Assembly: GCF_022678645.1 (NCBI RefSeq) | Contig: NZ_JALBWV010000060.1 | Coordinates: forward strand, 1-51,999 | Direction: 5' to 3' | Length of the DNA stretch: 51,999 nt | DNA from: Saccharopolyspora soli | GTDB lineage: Bacteria > Actinomycetota > Actinomycetes > Mycobacteriales > Pseudonocardiaceae | Shown: positions 8,804 through 17,641 of the stretch, in pieces | Numbering within the stretch: position 1 is the stretch's first letter | How the letters are laid out: every line of letters begins with the position of its first letter | Position numbers and translations under genes: made by a program | The notes under the pieces: model-generated | Told to the model about the DNA's origin: nothing | What the model saw: only the letters and a program-made list of their open reading frames with translations | Databases searched by the model: none

Positions 8804-9751
8804 TCAAGCCAGGAAGAACGAGGCGCCGACGGCCAGCAGTGCGAGCAGGAACGAGCCAGCCAGCAATTCGGGCACCCGGAACAGGCGCAGCTTGGCCAGG
8901 AACACCTCGCCTGCGGCCAGGACCGCGCCCAGCAGTCCGACCTTGACCACCAGCGCCAACACACCGACGATCAGCGCGACCGGCGTCAGCGCGGTGGCGA
9001 TGCCCCAGGGGACGAACAGGTTCGCCAGCAGGCCGAGGAAAACGCTCAACCGCATCGCCGAAGCCAGCTCCACCAGCGCCAGATCCGGACCGGCGTACTC
9101 CAGCACCATCGCTTCGTGCACCATCGTCAGCTCCAGGTGGGTGGCTGGGTTGTCCACCGGAAGCCGCCCGGTCTCGGCGATGATGACCACGCTGAGCGCG
9201 ACCGCGGCGAGCAGGCTGACCGGGGAGATCACCAGGGCCGGTTCGTGCAGCATCGAGGACACGATCGCGCCGAGGTTCGTCGAACCGACCCGCACCGACA
9301 GCGCGAAGATCGCCACCAGCAGGGTGGGTTCGACCAGCGCGATGATGGTCATCTCCCGGCTGGCGCCCATCCCGCCGAACGCCGTGCCGGTGTCCAGCCC
9401 CGCCAGTGCCAGCGCCACGGTGCCAAGAGCCAGCAATGCGACTACCGCGAAGAGATCCGCCACCGCAGCGATCGCGGACGCGGTGGTGACGAACGGTGCG
9501 ACCATCGCGACGACCAGTGCGGTGGCAACGAGCACCAGGGGAGCGAGCCTGAACACCTCGCTCGTCCCGCGCGGCGTCAGCGGTTCCTTGCGCAGGAGTT
9601 TGCGCAGATCCCGCCACGGTTGCAGGACTCCGGGGCCTGCACGGCCTTCGAGTCTCGCCCGGATCTGCCGCATCACGCCGACCAGCAGCGGTGCACCGCC
9701 GACGATCAGCACCGCCTGCACGATGCCGCCGACCAGACCGAGCGCGTTCAC
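8804..9751 (-). CDS. hycD: HycD/NuoH-like membrane subunit
   Basis: The 315-residue product is a NuoH/HycD-family protein, the membrane subunit that connects the peripheral arm to the antiporter-like arm. The cytoplasmic loop GRAGPGVLQPWRDLRKLLRK near residues 30-50 and the conserved loop with RLPVDNPATHLELTMVHEAM are both intact; the latter carries the acidic residues of the quinone-side region in complex I. The GTG start at 9751 overlaps the upstream stop as GTGA, and that start gives the expected first helix (NALGLVGGIVQAVLIVGG). The M. tuberculosis counterpart is Rv0084. It retains all features expected of a functional coupling subunit. Confidence 0.92.
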   Translation of the reverse strand: MNALGLVGGIVQAVLIVGGAPLLVGVMRQIRARLEGRAGPGVLQPWRDLRKLLRKEPLTPRGTSEVFRLAPLVLVATALVVAMVAPFVTTASAIAAVADLFAVVALLALGTVALALAGLDTGTAFGGMGASREMTIIALVEPTLLVAIFALSVRVGSTNLGAIVSSMLHEPALVISPVSLLAAVALSVVIIAETGRLPVDNPATHLELTMVHEAMVLEYAGPDLALVELASAMRLSVFLGLLANLFVPWGIATALTPVALIVGVLALVVKVGLLGAVLAAGEVFLAKLRLFRVPELLAGSFLLALLAVGASFFLA

Positions 9752-11764
9752 CGGGTCACCGCCAAGAGGAGCAGCAGTGCGCAGACGCTGTAGAAGCCAT
9801 AACCGAGGTAGCGGTGCACACTGCCCGTCGCCAAGCGGCGTGCCCACCGGCCCCAGGCCGACACAGCTGCCAGGACCGGCGCGTACAGGCGGCGTTCGAT
9901 CCGATCGGGCACCGCCCGGCGGTACTCCACGGTCCGGACCAGGTAGCGGGATTCCTCGTAGTGGCTCACGTCCACGTCCTGTTCGGGCTGCACCACGTTG
10001 TCGAAAACCCGTTGCAGCGGTTCGGCGAACGACGTCGCGGTGTACTCCATCCGAGCCGACAACGGGCCTGCGCCGCAGTCCCACAGCCGCGCGGTCCGCC
10101 GTGCCCGTCGGACCGCCACGGCACGCACGACGCCGACGGCCACGACCATCGCCGCCATCAGCGCGAGCGCGAGCAGCAGCGGGGAAAGCGACCCGGTGAC
10201 GCCGATCAGGTGCAGCGTCACGGTTCCAGCCACCGCCGGATCATTGATCCGCAACGCGACTCCACTGGCCGCGCCGATCGCGGGCAGCACGACCGTCGGA
10301 GCCAGTGCCAGCACGGCACAGGCCACGCCAGCAAGACCCATCCCGGCGAGCATGTTTGCCGGGCTTTCGTGCGCGTGCTCTGCGATTCCGGTGCGCGGCT
10401 TGGCCAAGAACCCGACCCCGAACGCCTTGGCGAAGGTGGCCACCGCCAGCCCGGCGGTCAACGCGACCGCCGACACCGCGACCGGCATCGCGATGGTCGC
10501 CGCCGCGCCGGGTGTCGAAAGCCCGTGGACCAGCGCCTGCAGCAACAGCCACTCGGACACGAACGCCGTGCCGGGCGGCAGCGCAGACGCGGCAAGCGCA
10601 CCCAACCCGAAGGCTGCGGTCGTCACCGGCATGCCGACTCGCAACCCGCCCAACGCGTCCAGGTCGCGAGTTCCGGTGCTGTGCAAGACAGATCCGGCGG
10701 CCAGGAACAGCAGCGTCTTGAAGGCCGCGTGCCCGACAACGTGCAGCAGCGCCGCGACCAGCGCCAGCCCGGCTAGCACCCGGTTACCGTCCACGTGGAA
10801 CAGCCCGGCCGCGCCGAGGCCGATCAGCACCAGTCCCATGTTCTCGATCGTCGACTGCCCGAGCAGGCGCTTCAGATCGGTGCTCATCGCCGCCTGCAGA
10901 ATGCCGTACACCGCCGAGGCCGCCCCCAGCGCCAGCACCAGCAGCCACCACCACTGGGCACCGCCGCCGAGCAGATCGAATCCGACCCGAACGATGCCGT
11001 AAACGCCCAGATTCACCATGGCAGCCGACATCAGTGCCGACACGTGGCTGGGAGCCTCCGGGTGCGCCCGCGGCAGCCACGCGTGCAGCGGCAGGATTCC
11101 GGCCTTCGACGCGAATCCCACCAGCGTCAGCACGAAAACAACGTTGCGCAGCGCGGGGGACAGGGGAGTGGCGCGCAGCGCGGCGAACGAGTCGTCCGCT
11201 GCCGCGGCGGCGAACACCAGCAGTCCGATGAGGACGGTCAAGAAACCCAGGTGGGTCAGCACCGCGTACCAGCGGCCCGCCCGCGCCACCTCGGCGCGTC
11301 GCCGGTGCTCGGCCACCACCAGCAGCAACGAGGTCAGGGCCATCAGTTCCCAGCAGACCAGGAAAGTGCCCACGCTCGCTGCCGCTGGTACCAGCATCAT
11401 CGCGACGACGAACAGCGGAAACACGGTTTGCACGGCACGGGAGCGCAGGTCGTGTGCTTGCGCGTAGGAAATCCCGTAGACGCCGACGGCCACCGCCACC
11501 GCGCCCGTTACGGCGACGAACAGGCCGCCGAGGGCGTCCAGCGCTATCGACACCCCGGCCAGCGGCAGCAATCCGGGCAGTGCGAGTGAGAACGCCTGCC
11601 CAGTCATCGCTGCGGTCCCTGCGACCGCACCGGCCGCGCCGGTCAGCGCGGTGCCCACACCTACCGCTGGCCGGTCGGGCACGTGCCGGAACTACCAACG
11701 CCACCAATGCGGTCAGCACTCCGACGGCCACGGCGGAACCGAGGCCCGCTGCTGCGAAGTTCAT
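9748..11764 (-). CDS. hyfB: HyfB-like antiporter membrane subunit, apparent frameshift near 11.68 kb
   Basis: Most of the protein is read from 11682 to 9748 (644 codons) and is a NuoL/HyfB-type antiporter subunit: WELMALTSLLLV, a conserved Lys in GFASKAGILPLHAWLPRAH, and HVVGHAAFKTLLFLAAG. The natural start is in another frame: ATG at 11764 overlaps the NuoB-like stop as ATGA and encodes a typical first helix (FAAAGLGSAVAVGVLTALVA). In that frame the sequence becomes implausible after about residue 31, while the main frame has a TAG at 11692-11694 just upstream. Removing one base around 11665-11690, for example from the CCC of GTGCCCGACC, joins the two parts smoothly. I expect a sequencing error or a recent mutation. 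The counterpart is Rv0083. Confidence 0.8.
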
Positions 11765-12246
11765 CGACCGGTCAGCTTCCGCAGCCCTTCGACGATCGCC
11801 TCCGGTCGCGGCGGGCATCCGGCGATCTCCACATCCACCGCAACGAAGTCGCGCACCGCACCGGCCACTCCGTACGCACCGGCGAAGGCACCGCAGTCGC
11901 GGGCGCAGTCGCCGACCGCCACCACGGCCTTCGGACCTGGAACCGCGTCGTAGGTGCGCCGTAACGGCTCGGCCATGTTCCGGGTGACCGGCCCGGTCAC
12001 CAACAAGGCGTCCGCGTGCCGAGGTGAGGCGACCAGCCGGGCACCGTAGCGTTCGGCGTCATAGACCGGCCCGAACGCGGAACCTATCTCCACCTCGCAC
12101 CCGTTGCACGAACCCGCGTCGACGTGCCGGATCTGCACCGAGCCGCCCAACTGCGCCGCGACCGGGTGAGCCTCGCCGACCGGTTGCGCGGGCGGGGGCT
12201 CGGCCACCCGTCCGGTTCTGCGGATCTTGCGCCACAAACCCAGCAC
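11761..12246 (-). CDS. NuoB-like FeS subunit of the hydrogenase-like complex
   Basis: The 161-residue protein belongs to the NuoB/hydrogenase small-subunit family that holds the proximal 4Fe-4S cluster. All four ligands are present: SCNGCEVEI, GDCARDCG and GCPPRPE. The cluster that passes electrons to the large subunit is therefore conserved even though the NiFe site is not. I choose GTG 12246, preceded by AGGAG at 9 bases; an ATG 81 bases further upstream has no ribosome-binding site and gives a non-family extension. It corresponds to Rv0082. It is the first structural gene after the ArsR regulator, with a 77-base gap, and its stop overlaps the hyfB-like ATG. Confidence 0.9.
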   Translation of the reverse strand: MLGLWRKIRRTGRVAEPPPAQPVGEAHPVAAQLGGSVQIRHVDAGSCNGCEVEIGSAFGPVYDAERYGARLVASPRHADALLVTGPVTRNMAEPLRRTYDAVPGPKAVVAVGDCARDCGAFAGAYGVAGAVRDFVAVDVEIAGCPPRPEAIVEGLRKLTGR

Positions 12247-12323
12247 GCTCTCGCTCCTGCCTCGGATCGATCTGGGAAAGTTCGGCCACCCAGCTCTGCG
12301 GGACTCGGCGAGGTGGCTCTGGT

Positions 12324-12701
12324 TCACTCCGCTGGTCGCCCCGAGTCCCGCTGGCCGTGGTCGGTCGAGGCCGCCGACGCCGTGCGGAGGTCCTCCAACA
12401 ACTCCACCTGGCCGGAGAGCACCCCGGTCAGGATGCGCCGCGCGACCGCCAGCAACTCCGCCACATGTGGGCTGGTCAGGGAGTAGAAGACGGTCGATCC
12501 CGCTTTGCGCGTCACGACCAGTCCCGCACGCCGCAGCACCGCCAGGTGCTGGGACAGGTTGGCGGCCTCGATACCCACGTCGGGCAAGATCTCGGCCACC
12601 GAGTGCTCGCGCTCGCTCAGCAGCTCCAGCACCCGGATCCGGACCGGATGCCCGAGCGTTTTGAAGAAATCCGCCTTCACCTGGTAGAGGGGCCTGCTCA
12701 T
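12324..12701 (-). CDS. ArsR-family regulator of the hydrogenase-like operon
   Basis: The 125-residue protein has an ArsR/SmtB winged helix: FKTLGHPVRIRVLELLSE, then the recognition helix region AANLSQHLAVLRRAGLVVTR, then the wing TVFYSL. The metal-binding ELCVCDL motif of metal-sensing ArsR proteins is absent (SVAEILPDVGI instead), so the signal is not obviously a metal. The ATG has GAGGAGGG 8 bases upstream. It heads the operon and is the positional equivalent of M. tuberculosis Rv0081, a DosR-regulon transcription factor known to be autoregulated. A palindrome 125 bases upstream is the likely autoregulatory operator. Confidence 0.9.
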   Translation of the reverse strand: MSRPLYQVKADFFKTLGHPVRIRVLELLSEREHSVAEILPDVGIEAANLSQHLAVLRRAGLVVTRKAGSTVFYSLTSPHVAELLAVARRILTGVLSGQVELLEDLRTASAASTDHGQRDSGRPAE

Positions 12702-12825
12702 CGACACCCCTCCTCGCGGGTTCGCGACGCGCTGCCCGCCCGGAGGCGGTCCATCGTGGTCATACCGCTGATCCTCCCGCACCCGCCCTCGCCTACCGCA
12801 GGACCAGTAGCTCGCGAGGTTCAGC

Positions 12826-12845
12826 AGTTGCAAACCTTAGCAACT
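12826..12845. promoter_or_regulatory. Candidate ArsR operator palindrome
   Basis: AGTTGC and GCAACT form a perfect 6-base inverted repeat with an 8-base AT-richer spacer, in the gap between the ArsR gene and the end of the GGDEF-EAL gene. Dyads of this size are typical of ArsR-family sites. The extended arm AGCAGTTGC also occurs once on the minus strand at 5073-5081, beyond the operon end. Binding is inferred. Confidence 0.5.
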
Positions 12846-12892
12846 CCGAAGTACATGTCACGCGGTGGGGCGCCGTCGCCCGGTTCGCCCGC

Positions 12893-15622
12893 TCAGATGT
12901 CGGGCAGTTCGTTGATCGGGACCGGTTTGCCGAAGTAGAAGCCCTGGGCGTGGTCGCAGCCCAGCCGTCGGATGATGTCGAGCTGTTCGACGGTTTCCAC
13001 GCCTTCGCCCACGACCGTGAGGTCCAACGCGTGCGCCAGCGCGACGACGCTGGCGATCAGCGCCTCGGTGCCGCTGGAATCGCCCAGCCTGGCGATGAAG
13101 GACCGATCGATCTTCAGGGTGTTCAGCGGCAGGCGGTGCAACTGGGCGAGGGAGGAGTACCCGGTGCCGAAATCGTCGATGGCCAGCTTGACCCCCAGCT
13201 GGCGCAGTCCGCTGAGGACCTCCGCAGCCGCGGACGGGTCCTGCATCAGGGTGCTTTCGGTGATCTCCAGGCACAGGTAAGCGGGCGGGAGCGCGGTCTC
13301 GGACAAGATCATCTGCACGGAGGTCAGCAGGTGCGGGTCCTCGAGCTGGCGTGCCGAGAGGTTCGCCTTGAGCCGGAGCTCCAGGTTGTGGCGCCTCCGG
13401 TGCTCTGTGAGTTCCCTGACAGCCGTCCGCAGCGCGAACATGCCGATGTCGTTGATGAGGTCGCTCTCCTCGGCGAGCGGGATGAACTCGGCGGGCGAGA
13501 TGGTGCCGTAGACGGGATGCGTCCAGCGCAGCAGCGCCTCGACCGCCGTGGTCCGGCAGGTGTGCAGATCGACGATCGGTTGGTAAGCCATCCAGAGCTG
13601 GTGCCGGGAGATCGCGCGGCGCAGGTCCTGCTCCAGGTTCAGGTGGCGTTGCACCCGCTTGCGCAGCCGAACGTCGAACACGGCGCAACGCCCGCGGCCG
13701 AGCTTCTTGGCTTCGTACATGGCCACATCGGCGTCGCGGAGCACATCGGCGGCGCTGCGCGGGTCGCCGGGCGCCGCCAGCACGATGCCGACGCTGGCGT
13801 CGACGTGCAGCTGGCGGTCCTCGACGTGGATCGGATCGGTGAGGCAGCGGCGCAGGTGCTCGGCGAGCAGGCGGAGCTTCCTGATGTCGTTCTCGTCCGG
13901 GGAGATGATCACGAACTCGTCGCCGCCGAGTCGACCGACCAGTTCGTGGTGCCGCGTGACGCGGCTGAGCCGTCCGCTGACCACGCGCAGCACGTCATCG
14001 CCGACGCTGTGCCCGAGCGAATCGTTGATGACCTTGAAGTGGTCCAGGTCGATGAACAGCACCCCGATGTCGCGGGTGCGGTGCCGCTTGCGCAACTCCG
14101 CTTCGAGGCGCTGCAGGATCAGCACGCGGTTGGCCAGGCCGGTGAGCGGATCATGCGTCGCATCCCGTTCCAGGCGCTCCCGGATGGCGCGGGATTCGGT
14201 CACGTCGGTGAACGAGAGCACGATCGGATGCGGCGGGTCGTCGTCGGGGTTGAGGGTGCGCGAGGTCAGCGACAGCCACACGCTGCGCCCGTCGCCCCGC
14301 CGGGTGCGGACCAGGCGCGCGTCCTGCGGCTTCCCGGTGCGCTGGCTCCACGTGGACGGGTGCGTGTGCGGCGGCAACAGCCCGCCCGCCTCGTCGAACA
14401 GCGGCCAGGACGCTGGCGGGGACCCGACCAGGTCGGCCTCGCTGATGCCGAGGATCTGCAGCGCGGCCGGGTTGGCCGATTCGACCAGCCCGGAGGTGCC
14501 GATCACGACAACACCCTCGACGAGGGCGTCGACGACGGTGGCGTGGTGCCGCTGGGCGCGTCGCAGTGCCGTCTCGTCCGTGCACACCAGCACGAACCCG
14601 CTGTCCATCTGGGCGACCGACATGGTGATGGTCAGGGCCGAGCCGTCGGCCCTCCGGTGCGTGGCCTCGGTGACGCCGCCAGCCGCCGCCAGCGCCGCCG
14701 GGTCGAGCGGCGCACCCACGACGTCGGCGACACCCCGGCCGATGGCGTGCTCGGCGGGGCAGCCGTAGATCGCCTCCGCGGCTGGGTTCCAGCTGGTCAC
14801 GACCCCGCACTTGGTCGTGGCGATGATGGCGTTGCTGACGTGCTCGACCAGCGCCGCCTGGTAGCGCAGCGCGGCCTCGGCCGCCCGGCGGGCGGTGATG
14901 TCGCGCATGAAGATCTGGAACGCCGTCCGCCCCCGCCAAGTGGTTCGCACCGCCACCGCCTCGACCAGCACCGAGGCCCCGTCGAAGCAGCGCACCGCCG
15001 CTTGCACCCAGTCAGTGGTGGCACCCGAGGTCAGCAGCGTCGCCAGCTGCGCCTGCATGGTCGGCACGGATTCCTCGGCGATGAAGTCGGTGACCGGTCG
15101 GCCGACGACCTGCCCGGCGGATTCGGCACGCAGCATGCGCACGGCCGCGGGGTTCGCGAAAACCGCGACCCCCTCCTGCTGTATGTAGATCGCGTTCGGG
15201 GTGAGTTCGACGAGTTTGCGGTAGTAGTCGGGGAGCTCGGGCAGCTCCTGCTCGCCCGCTAACCCGTAGGTCACCTCGGTGGCGATCCCGACCAGCGCGC
15301 TGCCCAGTCGACGGGCTCGGAACCGGACGAGCCGCGCTGCGCCACCCGGCGGCTCGCAGAGCTGATCGAGCTCATCGACCTGCCAGTCCGGGGCCACCCT
15401 GGCCTTCTCCAGCAGCGGGGCCACCAGCTCGGACAACCGTGCGCGCAACTCGTCATCGCCAGCGCCGGGGATCCCCAGCAGTTTGTCCAGGCCGTGCCCC
15501 CAGGAGGCCCGGTCGTGGCTGAAGCTCATCGACCAGTGCACGGTGTCCGTCAACGACCACGCGGCTTCCAGGAGCTCGCGATCGACCATCGCGAACCCGC
15601 CAGGATCGTTTGGACACACCAT
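12893..15622 (-). CDS. PAS-GGDEF-EAL cyclic-di-GMP signalling protein
   Basis: The product is up to 909 residues long. After an N-terminal region of about 130 residues come at least two, probably three, PAS-type sensor segments (around 130-250, 255-350 and 360-475). A GGDEF domain follows with an intact signature (GRLGGDEFVII near residue 565), then an EAL domain with EALLRWTHP (near 694) and IDDFGTGYSS. Both catalytic signatures look complete, so it may make and degrade c-di-GMP, or one domain may regulate the other. No transmembrane segment is evident, so sensing is probably cytoplasmic. A second in-frame ATG at residue 12 (15589) could be the true start; neither has a strong ribosome-binding site. 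It is downstream of and on the same strand as the acyltransferase operon, separated by 210 bases. Confidence 0.93.
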   Translation of the reverse strand: MVCPNDPGGFAMVDRELLEAAWSLTDTVHWSMSFSHDRASWGHGLDKLLGIPGAGDDELRARLSELVAPLLEKARVAPDWQVDELDQLCEPPGGAARLVRFRARRLGSALVGIATEVTYGLAGEQELPELPDYYRKLVELTPNAIYIQQEGVAVFANPAAVRMLRAESAGQVVGRPVTDFIAEESVPTMQAQLATLLTSGATTDWVQAAVRCFDGASVLVEAVAVRTTWRGRTAFQIFMRDITARRAAEAALRYQAALVEHVSNAIIATTKCGVVTSWNPAAEAIYGCPAEHAIGRGVADVVGAPLDPAALAAAGGVTEATHRRADGSALTITMSVAQMDSGFVLVCTDETALRRAQRHHATVVDALVEGVVVIGTSGLVESANPAALQILGISEADLVGSPPASWPLFDEAGGLLPPHTHPSTWSQRTGKPQDARLVRTRRGDGRSVWLSLTSRTLNPDDDPPHPIVLSFTDVTESRAIRERLERDATHDPLTGLANRVLILQRLEAELRKRHRTRDIGVLFIDLDHFKVINDSLGHSVGDDVLRVVSGRLSRVTRHHELVGRLGGDEFVIISPDENDIRKLRLLAEHLRRCLTDPIHVEDRQLHVDASVGIVLAAPGDPRSAADVLRDADVAMYEAKKLGRGRCAVFDVRLRKRVQRHLNLEQDLRRAISRHQLWMAYQPIVDLHTCRTTAVEALLRWTHPVYGTISPAEFIPLAEESDLINDIGMFALRTAVRELTEHRRRHNLELRLKANLSARQLEDPHLLTSVQMILSETALPPAYLCLEITESTLMQDPSAAAEVLSGLRQLGVKLAIDDFGTGYSSLAQLHRLPLNTLKIDRSFIARLGDSSGTEALIASVVALAHALDLTVVGEGVETVEQLDIIRRLGCDHAQGFYFGKPVPINELPDI

Positions 15623-15832
15623 TGGGCATCACGTTCGCAGCGGCTCGTGGTTCCTTACTACCCGCCATCGGCGGATCGCACACGAATGCGTTTCCTGGAC
15701 GTGCGGTTGGGGCGGGAGGTACTGGCGGGACCCTTGCGGTTCCGCCTGCCCCGGCTCACCAGCGTAATCCACTGTGGAGCGCTCGGCGGACCGAGACGGC
15801 GCGGCACCGCCGTGCGAAGTGGTCCGACGCGA

Positions 15833-17641
15833 CTAGCGCGCGGCTGGTTCGGTGGTGAGGAGGTCTTGCAGTTCGCGCACCGCTTGCTTGAGGTTGTCGG
15901 CGAACGCGAACATCTCGTCGGCCACCGGCCGCGGTGTGCTCAGGTAGAGGTTGAAGCGGTCCGGGAGCAGCACGTAGGCGACGCCGATGCACTGGCTGCT
16001 GGTGGAGCCGAAACCGAAGTACTGGATGTTGGTCGACGGTGCGGAGCTGGTGCTCAGGTAGTCGTCGCGCATCTTCCGCCAGCCCGGCGTCTCGTACAGC
16101 TCGAGGGGCTCGGTCGCGCCCAGCTCGGCGCCCCGGCGCTGCTGGATCAGTTGCAGCTCCCAGAGGTGTTGCTCGGGTGCTTGTCCGGCTTGGCACTCCT
16201 TCGCCCGCGCCACGTGCTTTTCCGCGGCCGCCCGGAATGCCGCCAGCCGGGCCGCCGCATCGGCGTCGGGGTCGGCCATGACGTCCACGAATCGCAGCAC
16301 CTCGGGGGTGACGACGCGCATCGCCTCGGTGCGCCCGTGCTGGTACTGCCGAGTGGCGATCGACTCGTACGTCGCGCCGATGAGTCCCTTGGTGCGCTGG
16401 TGGCTCAGCTGATAGGCCATCTGCACGAACGCGTCCGGCGAGATGCCCAGCTGCTTCGCCTGGTTCGCGCCGAAGTCCTGGAAGGACACGGTTCGGGTGG
16501 CGGTGTTGTCGGCGTAGTCCGCGAACGACTCGGCGGCGGCCCGCGCATCGGCTCGCAGGTCGGCGTCGAGCACGAACTCGATCGCATCGACGGCGGGCAA
16601 ACCACGGGACTCCCGCGGCGCTTTCGGCGACTCGGCCAGCAACGCGTCGACGAACGCGAGGATCGTGGTTCCGTCCAGGCCGCAGTGTTCCACGTTGATA
16701 CCGGCCGTGCCGTCTTCGAAGACGATCAGCGACACCGCCTTGTCGAACCACCGGTTTCCGCTGTCGCCGTGCAGCAGCTGGTCGCACGCTTGCTGGGTGT
16801 CCTCGGGGGTGAAGTCCTCCAAGCACACGCAGAACAACGCAGATTCGACGGTGTCGAGCGCGTCCGCGTTGCCGGGATCGCAGGCGAGCAGGGCCTGTCG
16901 ACTGGCGGCCCACTCCGCGCGCGCCTTGGTCGTGAGGTGCCCGACGGATGTCTCCGACGCGCGCACCGCGCCAGACTTCATGATCGTGCGCAAACCCGCC
17001 GCGAGGTCGTCAGCCGCATGCGGCTGACCGTCGGCGCTCAACACGTCCATGCGGAATAGGTTCCCGCGGAAGAACACCGCGATGTGCCGGGCTGGGGACG
17101 GGCCGGGCCACTCCTCGGAGTAGGGCGCGCGAACCGTGTCCTGCACCGGGCCGGGAATTCGGGTGGTGGAGAACAGGAACTTCTGCTGCTCCATCGACAG
17201 CGGTTGGCCGCGCTGGACGATCGGGGCGATGCGCTCGTCGTCGAGCAGCAGTTTGTAGTCGACCGCCGCGGCGATCAGGTCGGCCGCCCGTTCCACCTGC
17301 CGCTGCGCCGATTCCCGGAACAGGAAGAAGAAGTTCGCGTTGAGCGCGATCCGGTCGCGGCGGCCCAGGTACCGGTACGGCCAGAAGGTGTCGAGCCAGC
17401 TGTGCACGTCGGCATCGGCATTGTACTGCTCAAGAGCCGCGTGCAGCGTGCGAGCCGGGCTGTCCGGGCGCAGGAACGAAGCCACCGCGGCTTCGGTCGC
17501 CGCAAGCTCGTCCGGGGTCAGCAGCGGCGCGCACCACTCGACGAACCGCTGGCAGCTGTCCTCCAAAGTCGGCAACGGCACGCGGGGCAGCCGATCCTCA
17601 TTGCCGAAGGTGCGGGTGGACCACGTCTGGCTGCTGTTCAA
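15833..17641 (-). CDS. Choline/carnitine O-acyltransferase family protein
   Basis: The 602-residue protein matches the size and fold signatures of carnitine/choline acyltransferases, which are common in eukaryotes and rare in bacteria. The N-terminal region (LPRVPLPTLEDSCQRFVEW) is the family's opening PxLPVPxLxxT-type segment. The catalytic histidine lies in NVEHCGLDGTTI after NRWFDKAVSLIVFEDG, equivalent to the EHSxxDG motif. Near the C-terminus FGFGSTSSQCIGVAYVL resembles the STS substrate-binding motif. The start is TTG at 17641, overlapping the methyltransferase stop and preceded by GAGGA at 5 bases. As the last gene of a coupled trio, it may acylate a hydroxylated or methylated product made by its partners; the real substrate is unknown. 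Confidence 0.85.
   Translation of the reverse strand: MNSSQTWSTRTFGNEDRLPRVPLPTLEDSCQRFVEWCAPLLTPDELAATEAAVASFLRPDSPARTLHAALEQYNADADVHSWLDTFWPYRYLGRRDRIALNANFFFLFRESAQRQVERAADLIAAAVDYKLLLDDERIAPIVQRGQPLSMEQQKFLFSTTRIPGPVQDTVRAPYSEEWPGPSPARHIAVFFRGNLFRMDVLSADGQPHAADDLAAGLRTIMKSGAVRASETSVGHLTTKARAEWAASRQALLACDPGNADALDTVESALFCVCLEDFTPEDTQQACDQLLHGDSGNRWFDKAVSLIVFEDGTAGINVEHCGLDGTTILAFVDALLAESPKAPRESRGLPAVDAIEFVLDADLRADARAAAESFADYADNTATRTVSFQDFGANQAKQLGISPDAFVQMAYQLSHQRTKGLIGATYESIATRQYQHGRTEAMRVVTPEVLRFVDVMADPDADAAARLAAFRAAAEKHVARAKECQAGQAPEQHLWELQLIQQRRGAELGATEPLELYETPGWRKMRDDYLSTSSAPSTNIQYFGFGSTSSQCIGVAYVLLPDRFNLYLSTPRPVADEMFAFADNLKQAVRELQDLLTTEPAAR

Noticed and set aside
12950..15262. A 770-codon plus-strand open frame opposite the GGDEF-EAL gene
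   Set aside because: The minus-strand product has complete PAS, GGDEF and EAL signatures; the plus-strand frame has shadow composition only.
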